Below are positions 13,819 to 18,496 of a DNA stretch of 18,496 bases, piece by piece. The stretch spans positions 1 through 18,496 of the forward strand of contig SOJT01000073.1 in NCBI GenBank assembly GCA_004376485.1, in the 5' to 3' direction. The first letter of the stretch is position 1. Every line of letters starts with the position of its first letter. The notes beneath the pieces were generated by a model, which saw nothing but the letters and a program-made list of their open reading frames with translations, made no database searches and was not told where the DNA came from. Both the position numbers and the translations under genes were made by a program. The stretch is from Candidatus Aerophobota bacterium (lineage in GTDB: Bacteria; Aerophobota; Aerophobia; Aerophobales; AE-B3A).

Positions 13819-15075
13819 ATGTATTATGTTTTTATAGTGACCAACAGTCCTGGAGAGTTGCTAGGCTGGGTAAGGCCTGTGGTAAGAAGTTTAAATAAGA
13901 GAACTTCCCAGATAAAAATTGTAGTGGTAATAACTCCTTGCCAATATGCAAGTGGAATGGAGAGAAAAGTTGCAAGAAGTTTTCCTGAAGTAGATTATGT
14001 AATGAGCAAAGGCGAGTATTTTAAGTATCTCTTTTTCAATCTTAAACCTCCCGGGCTTTATTTAAATGCTTCCCGTAAAGGAGTTGTTCTCTTTTTGGGG
14101 GGGGATCCCATTTATGCTTTACTCCTCTCTAAACGATTGGGTTTTTCGGCCATGGCTTATACTCATAGATTAAGATATAAAAGATACTTTAAGAGATTTA
14201 TGGTGCTTAATAACAAGATAAGGGAAGAATTTATAGAGGAAGGGGTGAGGCCAGAAAAAGTCACTGTGGTGGGTGATTTAGTGGGAGATGCAGTGCAGTC
14301 ATTGATATCCAGAAAAGAGCTATCTCAATTCTTGCATATCAGCCCTGATTCTTTATGTGTATCCATTCTTCCTGGGAGTAGACCCCGGATAGTGCGATAT
14401 ATGACTCCCTTTTTTTTGAGGGTGTGCGAGTTAATTAAAGAGAAATTTCCAAAAATTCAATTCTTTTTAGTTTTGTCTCCCTTTGTTGCCAAAGAAGAGC
14501 TGGGGAATTTAACCGAAGAGAAGCTAAGTAAAGCCTCTCTAGTAAAGGGAGTTAAATTGGAAAAAGAAGAGAATCAATGGCAGCTAATTACAGAATCGGG
14601 CTTAAGAGTTTTAGTAATTGAAGAAAATCGGTATGAAGTAATGAGCATATCTACAATGTCTATCACTATTCCTGGTACCAATACACATGAGCTCTCTTTT
14701 CTGGGTGTGCCCATGGTGGTGGTTATACCTTTGAACAAGCCTGAAGCAATACCTCTTGATGGCTTAGCAGGATTGATAGGAGATGTTCCTCTCGTGGGGA
14801 CTTCTATCAAAAAATGGATAGTGAGAAGATATGATAGAAATGTTAAATTTGCTGCTGCTCCCAATAGATGCGCACAGAAAAAGATTGTTCCTGAAGTAAG
14901 AGGCATAATTCAGGCGGAAGATGTAGCCAAGGAGGCAATAAAATTACTAAAAGATACAGACTCTCTCCGCCGCATGTCTACCGAACTTAAAGAGCTATTT
15001 TCCCCTCAGAATTCAGCCGATAAATTAGCCGAGATAATACTGAAGAAGGAACTAAAATTAGGAGCTAATTTATGA
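13819..15075 (+). CDS. LpxB-like GT-B glycosyltransferase, acceptor unknown
   Basis: A distant paralogue of lipid-A-disaccharide synthase, 418 residues. Shared landmarks in LpxB order are SPGE at 10-13 (LpxB: VSGD), VVGD at 150-153 (LpxB: VGHP), ILPGSRPRI at 183-191 (LpxB: LLPGSRxxEI) and IPGTNTHELSFLGVPMVVV at 284-302 (LpxB: SSGTATLEA then GTPMIIVY). The LpxB hallmark PPVWAW is absent, and GGDP appears at 94-97. I infer a nucleotide-sugar transferase with a different acceptor from lipid X, possibly another glycolipid. Annotation pipelines tend to call such proteins 'lipid-A-disaccharide synthase-related'. The ribosome site is weak. The stop overlaps the exporter gene as ATGA. A run of eight G lies at 14097-14104. 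Confidence 0.8.
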   Translation: MYYVFIVTNSPGELLGWVRPVVRSLNKRTSQIKIVVVITPCQYASGMERKVARSFPEVDYVMSKGEYFKYLFFNLKPPGLYLNASRKGVVLFLGGDPIYALLLSKRLGFSAMAYTHRLRYKRYFKRFMVLNNKIREEFIEEGVRPEKVTVVGDLVGDAVQSLISRKELSQFLHISPDSLCVSILPGSRPRIVRYMTPFFLRVCELIKEKFPKIQFFLVLSPFVAKEELGNLTEEKLSKASLVKGVKLEKEENQWQLITESGLRVLVIEENRYEVMSISTMSITIPGTNTHELSFLGVPMVVVIPLNKPEAIPLDGLAGLIGDVPLVGTSIKKWIVRRYDRNVKFAAAPNRCAQKKIVPEVRGIIQAEDVAKEAIKLLKDTDSLRRMSTELKELFSPQNSADKLAEIILKKELKLGANL

Positions 15076-16811
15076 ATACACAATATCGATTAATAAGGTA
15101 TCTTCGCCCTTATGTAAAGATTTTGATTTTAGCTGTAGTCTGCGCAATATTTACGACTTTATGCACCTTAGCAATCCCCTGGTTCTTGGGGAAAGGTTTG
15201 ATTGATAAGGTTATCGTGGAAAAAAATCTTTTTTTGCTAAATTTAGTTGCCATAGGAATCCTTGCGATAGTAGCCATAAAAGGACTCTTTTTCTATCTTC
15301 AGACTTACTCAACCTCATTTATTGGCTGTAAAGTAGTTACAGATATGCGTAACCAAATATTTCAACATCTACAAAAACTTTCCTTAAGTTTTTATAAAAA
15401 GAGACGGACCGGAGAGATTATGTCTCGGGCAGTAAATGATACCGATCTACTTCAAAATGTTCTTATGAATAATATGATGAGATTTGTCTTAAATCTTTTT
15501 CTTGTTTTGGGAGTTTTCGTATTTATCTTTTATATAGACTGGCGCCTTTCCCTTTTTGTTTTAGCTATTTTTCCTTTTCTGGTTCTTGTAGTCAAAAGGT
15601 TTGGCTCTCGAATAAAAGATTTTAGTGGTTTGGTCCAGATGAAGATAGCTGATATCTCCTCTATCCTTCAGGAAGTAATAGGAGGAATTGAAGTAATAAA
15701 GTCTTTCACCATGGAAGAGCACGAGGTCAGAAGATTTCAAAATCAGACTACAAGGAACTTTCGCTTAAACATGAAGAGAACACGCATCGTGGCTATTCTA
15801 CCTCCTATAGTGGAGATTTTAACTACTCTAGGTTTAGTTGCTATTTTATGGTATGGAGGATGGGAGGTAATAAGAGGGGAGTTAACCATAGGGGAGTTTA
15901 TCGCTTTCTTAGGATATATAGGGTTAGTTGTTAATCCGCTAAACAGGATAGGTAGAGATTATAGTCAATATCAACAGGCTTTAGCTTCCGCAGAGAGAAT
16001 TTTTGAGCTTTTAGATATAGAACCTGAGATAAAAGAGTCTCCTGGAGTTATGAAAATGCCTCGTATAGAAGGGTATATACAATTTGAGGATGTTTGCTTC
16101 AGTTATGATGAGAAGGAGTTAGTTTTAGAGAATATTGATTTAGATTTGAAGCCGGGAGAAAGAGTTGCTCTGGTAGGACCAAGTGGAGTAGGTAAAACGA
16201 CTTTGGTGAGTCTTATTCCCCGTTTTTATGACCCTGTTTCTGGAAAAATCAGTATAGATAAACAGGACATTAGAAAAGTGAAACTCTCTACTTTAAGAGA
16301 GCAGATAGGAATTGTTCCTCAAGAGACTATACTTTTCAGCGGGAGTATAAAAGATAACATTGCTTATGGTAAGATGGAGGCAACCGATGAAGAGATTGTA
16401 GAGGTAACAATGAAAGCTAATGCTCACGATTTTGTTAGTTCTTTACCTAATGGGTATGAGACGCAGGTAGGTGAGAGGGGAGCAAAGTTATCTGGAGGAG
16501 AGAGGCAGCGTATCGCCATTGCCAGAGCTATTCTTAGAGATCCCCGTATACTTATCCTTGATGAAGCTACTTCTGCCGTGGATGCAGAAGCTGAGGTCTT
16601 AATTCAGGAAGCTTTGGAAAAGTTAATGAAGAATAAAACTACTATTATCATCGCTCATAGATTATCTACCATTTTGGGTGCAGATAAGATAGTTGTTCTT
16701 AAGAGAGGGAAGGTGGAAGAAGTTGGGTCTCACCAGAAGCTTCTATCCAAAGGGGGAACGTACGCAAAACTTTATAAGAGGCAGTTTGGGAGAGAGCACT
16801 CAGGAAGGTAG
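15072..16811 (+). CDS. msbA: ABC exporter, lipid A flippase MsbA type
   Basis: Inner-membrane half-transporter, 579 residues, the MsbA length, expected to act as a homodimer flipping lipid A core or a related glycolipid. Six membrane segments are visible at roughly 14-36, 54-76, 135-155, 158-175, 243-264 and 273-290. The nucleotide-binding domain begins near 335: Walker A GPSGVGKT at 369-376, Q-loop Gln417 (VPQET), ABC signature LSGGERQ at 473-479, Walker B ILILDE at 493-498, D-loop SAVD and switch His529. The start overlaps the stop of the LpxB-like gene (ATGA). Position after two LpxB-fold genes supports a lipid substrate, but sequence alone cannot exclude a multidrug or other lipid exporter. 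Confidence 0.88.
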   Translation: MNTQYRLIRYLRPYVKILILAVVCAIFTTLCTLAIPWFLGKGLIDKVIVEKNLFLLNLVAIGILAIVAIKGLFFYLQTYSTSFIGCKVVTDMRNQIFQHLQKLSLSFYKKRRTGEIMSRAVNDTDLLQNVLMNNMMRFVLNLFLVLGVFVFIFYIDWRLSLFVLAIFPFLVLVVKRFGSRIKDFSGLVQMKIADISSILQEVIGGIEVIKSFTMEEHEVRRFQNQTTRNFRLNMKRTRIVAILPPIVEILTTLGLVAILWYGGWEVIRGELTIGEFIAFLGYIGLVVNPLNRIGRDYSQYQQALASAERIFELLDIEPEIKESPGVMKMPRIEGYIQFEDVCFSYDEKELVLENIDLDLKPGERVALVGPSGVGKTTLVSLIPRFYDPVSGKISIDKQDIRKVKLSTLREQIGIVPQETILFSGSIKDNIAYGKMEATDEEIVEVTMKANAHDFVSSLPNGYETQVGERGAKLSGGERQRIAIARAILRDPRILILDEATSAVDAEAEVLIQEALEKLMKNKTTIIIAHRLSTILGADKIVVLKRGKVEEVGSHQKLLSKGGTYAKLYKRQFGREHSGR

Positions 16812-16831
16812 AGTTCTCTGAATTGAACAAG

Positions 16832-17743
16832 ATGGAAGTGAGTATAATTATTCCTACTTATAACCGCAAAGAGATACTGAGAGAGGCGTTAGAGTTCCTA
16901 TTTAATCAGAGCTACCCAAAAGAGAACTACGAGATTGTTATTGTTGACGACGGCTCCACTGATGGAACGGAGAAAATGATAAATTCTCTTTCCCCTCCTT
17001 GTAGATTAGTATATCTCCATCAAGATCGAAAAGGACCAGCTATTGCTCGAAATTTGGGGATAAAAAATGCCCGGGGAAAGATAATAGTTTTCATCGATTC
17101 AGATATTTTTTCTTCTCCCGATTTCATAAATGAACATGTAAAATTTCATAGAAGATTTGGAGACGTAGTGGTTAGTGGGCCTACAGTGAGAACAGACAAG
17201 CTTAAAGATGTATTTAGCGATATAAAGAGGAGAAAATTCAGAGAGTCACTTGCGTGGTCAGGGCCTTCACTTATCACCTCTAACCTTTCGGTTAAAAAAG
17301 AATTTTTACTCAAAGTAGGGGGATTTGATGGGGAGTTTGTAGGTATGGGATGGCATGATTGGGAACTGGGGTTAAGACTTAAGAAGTTAGGGCTTGAAGT
17401 AAAAAGAAATGTAGAAGCTATAGTTTATCATTATAAGAGGAAAAGAAGACTTTCGGATATTCCTTTTTTATGTGAAAAAAGGAGAGGGCAAGGGATAAAT
17501 GCTGTTCTCTATTATAAAAAACATCCCAGTTTAAAAGTGAAGCTTGGCATAAGGCCGCAAAGTCTTATCTTTGATAAGCTAATCGGGTGGATAGACAAAA
17601 ACTTTGGAGAAAGGTTAATTTTGCTTGCCGCCAGGAAGGGTGACCAGTGGTGGCTGAACCTGCTTATAAAATGGAAATTGCTTCATGCCTATGCCCAAGG
17701 TCTAAGAGATGGTATGAAGAAATATAAAGTGAGGCTGTTTTGA
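16832..17743 (+). CDS. Family 2 glycosyltransferase (first of a tandem pair)
   Basis: Inverting nucleotide-sugar glycosyltransferase with a GT-A fold, 303 residues. VSIIIPTYNR at 3-12, VDDGSTDGT at 38-46, the metal-binding FIDSD at 87-91 and the acceptor-side WHDWELGLRL at 174-183 are all present. The C-terminal 100 residues are basic and unassigned, with no clear membrane span. I chose the ATG at 16832 over an in-frame TTG at 16823 because the paralogue downstream begins at the equivalent residue; no strong ribosome site supports either. The donor and acceptor are unknown. Following an MsbA-like gene, it may build the core sugar of lipopolysaccharide or a related glycolipid. Confidence 0.9.
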   Translation: MEVSIIIPTYNRKEILREALEFLFNQSYPKENYEIVIVDDGSTDGTEKMINSLSPPCRLVYLHQDRKGPAIARNLGIKNARGKIIVFIDSDIFSSPDFINEHVKFHRRFGDVVVSGPTVRTDKLKDVFSDIKRRKFRESLAWSGPSLITSNLSVKKEFLLKVGGFDGEFVGMGWHDWELGLRLKKLGLEVKRNVEAIVYHYKRKRRLSDIPFLCEKRRGQGINAVLYYKKHPSLKVKLGIRPQSLIFDKLIGWIDKNFGERLILLAARKGDQWWLNLLIKWKLLHAYAQGLRDGMKKYKVRLF

Positions 17744-18496
17744 TGAAGGTGAGTGTAGTCATTGCTACCTATAATAGAAGGGACATACTAGAAAGGTCCC
17801 TTGAGTATTTATTTCGTCAGGATTACCCGAAGGATCAATACGAAATCATTGTGGTTGACGATGGCTCAAGCGATGGCACTCAGAAGATGGTGGAGGAAAA
17901 AAATCCTTCCTGTGGCCTAAAATATCTAAAGCACAAAGAGAGACGCGGGCAGAGTAAAGCTAAAAATCTTGGAATTAACCATGCCCAAGGCAAGGTGATA
18001 ATTTTTATTGACGACGATGTCCTTTGTCCTCCTCAATTTATCAAGGAACACATGAGGTGTCATAAAAAATACCACAATGTAATAGTTGATGGTCCAGCAA
18101 TAAACACAAATAGAATTGACAATCTATTTAATGATAAGAAAAGGAGACTTCTTGCTTTTCTTGATTTTTTGGGGGCAAGTTTTATTACCTCTAATACTTC
18201 CTGCAAGAAGGATAGTTTAATTAAAGCGGGTAGATTCGATGAAGAATTTGGCAGGAAATTTGGCTGGCAAGATAGAGAACTGGGCTTTCGGCTCAGGAAA
18301 ATGGGGATAAAGAGGAAAAAGAATAGAAGAGCGTATGTTTTTCATTTTAAGCAAAAAGGGTCTTTAGATGATTTTGGCCAGCTTCTTAAGAAAGAAAAGG
18401 AAAGAGGGATGAATGCAGTGACTTTCTATCGTAAACATCCGGTGAAGAAGATCAGGCACCAGGTGAGATTCCGTTACCTCTGGTATGATAGGTTGA
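17743..18496 (+). CDS. Family 2 glycosyltransferase (second of the pair), 3' end missing
   Basis: Paralogue of the preceding gene; 251 residues are visible before the window ends. It shares 24 of the first 40 residues by my count, with VSVVIATYNR at 3-12, VDDGSSDGT at 38-46, FIDDD at 88-92 and WQDRELGFRL at 175-184. The equivalent ITSN stretch near 148 and the RGMNAVTFYRKHP tail match RGQGINAVLYYKKHP in the first copy, so similarity extends beyond the catalytic domain. The start overlaps the previous stop (TGATG), with GTGAGG 8 bases upstream. The pair looks like a local duplication that has since diverged, perhaps acting on successive sugars. Confidence 0.88.
   Translation, partial: MKVSVVIATYNRRDILERSLEYLFRQDYPKDQYEIIVVDDGSSDGTQKMVEEKNPSCGLKYLKHKERRGQSKAKNLGINHAQGKVIIFIDDDVLCPPQFIKEHMRCHKKYHNVIVDGPAINTNRIDNLFNDKKRRLLAFLDFLGASFITSNTSCKKDSLIKAGRFDEEFGRKFGWQDRELGFRLRKMGIKRKKNRRAYVFHFKQKGSLDDFGQLLKKEKERGMNAVTFYRKHPVKKIRHQVRFRYLWYDRL

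Noticed and set aside
1..18496. CRISPR arrays, tRNA or rRNA genes, transposases
   Set aside because: No regularly spaced repeats, cloverleaf or conserved rRNA segments, and no transposase or integrase motif in any translated frame.

Overview
The window looks like chromosomal DNA from an uncultured, anaerobic, Gram-negative (diderm) bacterium. LpxB, a second LpxB-like protein and an MsbA-type exporter imply a lipid A outer membrane. A 2-oxoacid:ferredoxin oxidoreductase, a stand-alone protein disulfide oxidoreductase and a ferredoxin-domain protein imply low-potential anaerobic metabolism. PDO proteins are commonest in thermophiles, so a warm habitat is possible. I would look first among candidate phyla such as Aerophobota, Atribacterota or Omnitrophota, but this placement is only a guess. 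No rRNA, tRNA, CRISPR array, intact mobile element or replication origin was seen.

Left arm, minus strand (1-2811). Reading leftward there is a thioredoxin-reductase/AhpF-like flavoprotein, a double-CxxC PDO, a 291-base stretch holding what looks like a decayed gene, and the 5' part of a fused gamma-alpha 2-oxoacid:acceptor oxidoreductase subunit. The first two resemble the C- and N-terminal halves of AhpF encoded separately. A 12-bp inverted repeat fills the gap between them.

Divergent control region (2812-3108). Strong sigma70-like promoters face both ways: TTGACA-N17-TATAAA toward the redox genes and TTGACA-N16-TAGAAT toward aroE. A second rightward promoter candidate and three dyad symmetries lie between them. 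The aroE promoter shows that an upstream TTG cannot be the aroE start.

Right arm, plus strand (3109 to the window end). A single co-directional series carries all seven shikimate-pathway enzymes, in the order aroE-aroC-aroK-aroB-aroQ-pheA-aroF-aroA, with pheA leading chorismate on to phenylalanine. It continues without a visible terminator into panC (pantothenate) and then envelope genes: lpxB, a DUF362/ferredoxin protein, an LpxB-like glycosyltransferase, an MsbA-like ABC exporter and two tandem family 2 glycosyltransferases, the last cut by the window edge. Nearly all junctions overlap or have gaps under 40 bases; the longest is 59. Toward the right the DNA becomes visibly more AT-rich.

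The least explained part is the envelope block, where an iron-sulfur DUF362 protein sits between two LpxB-fold proteins and just before a lipid exporter. It may be an undescribed lipid or glycolipid modification and export pathway.
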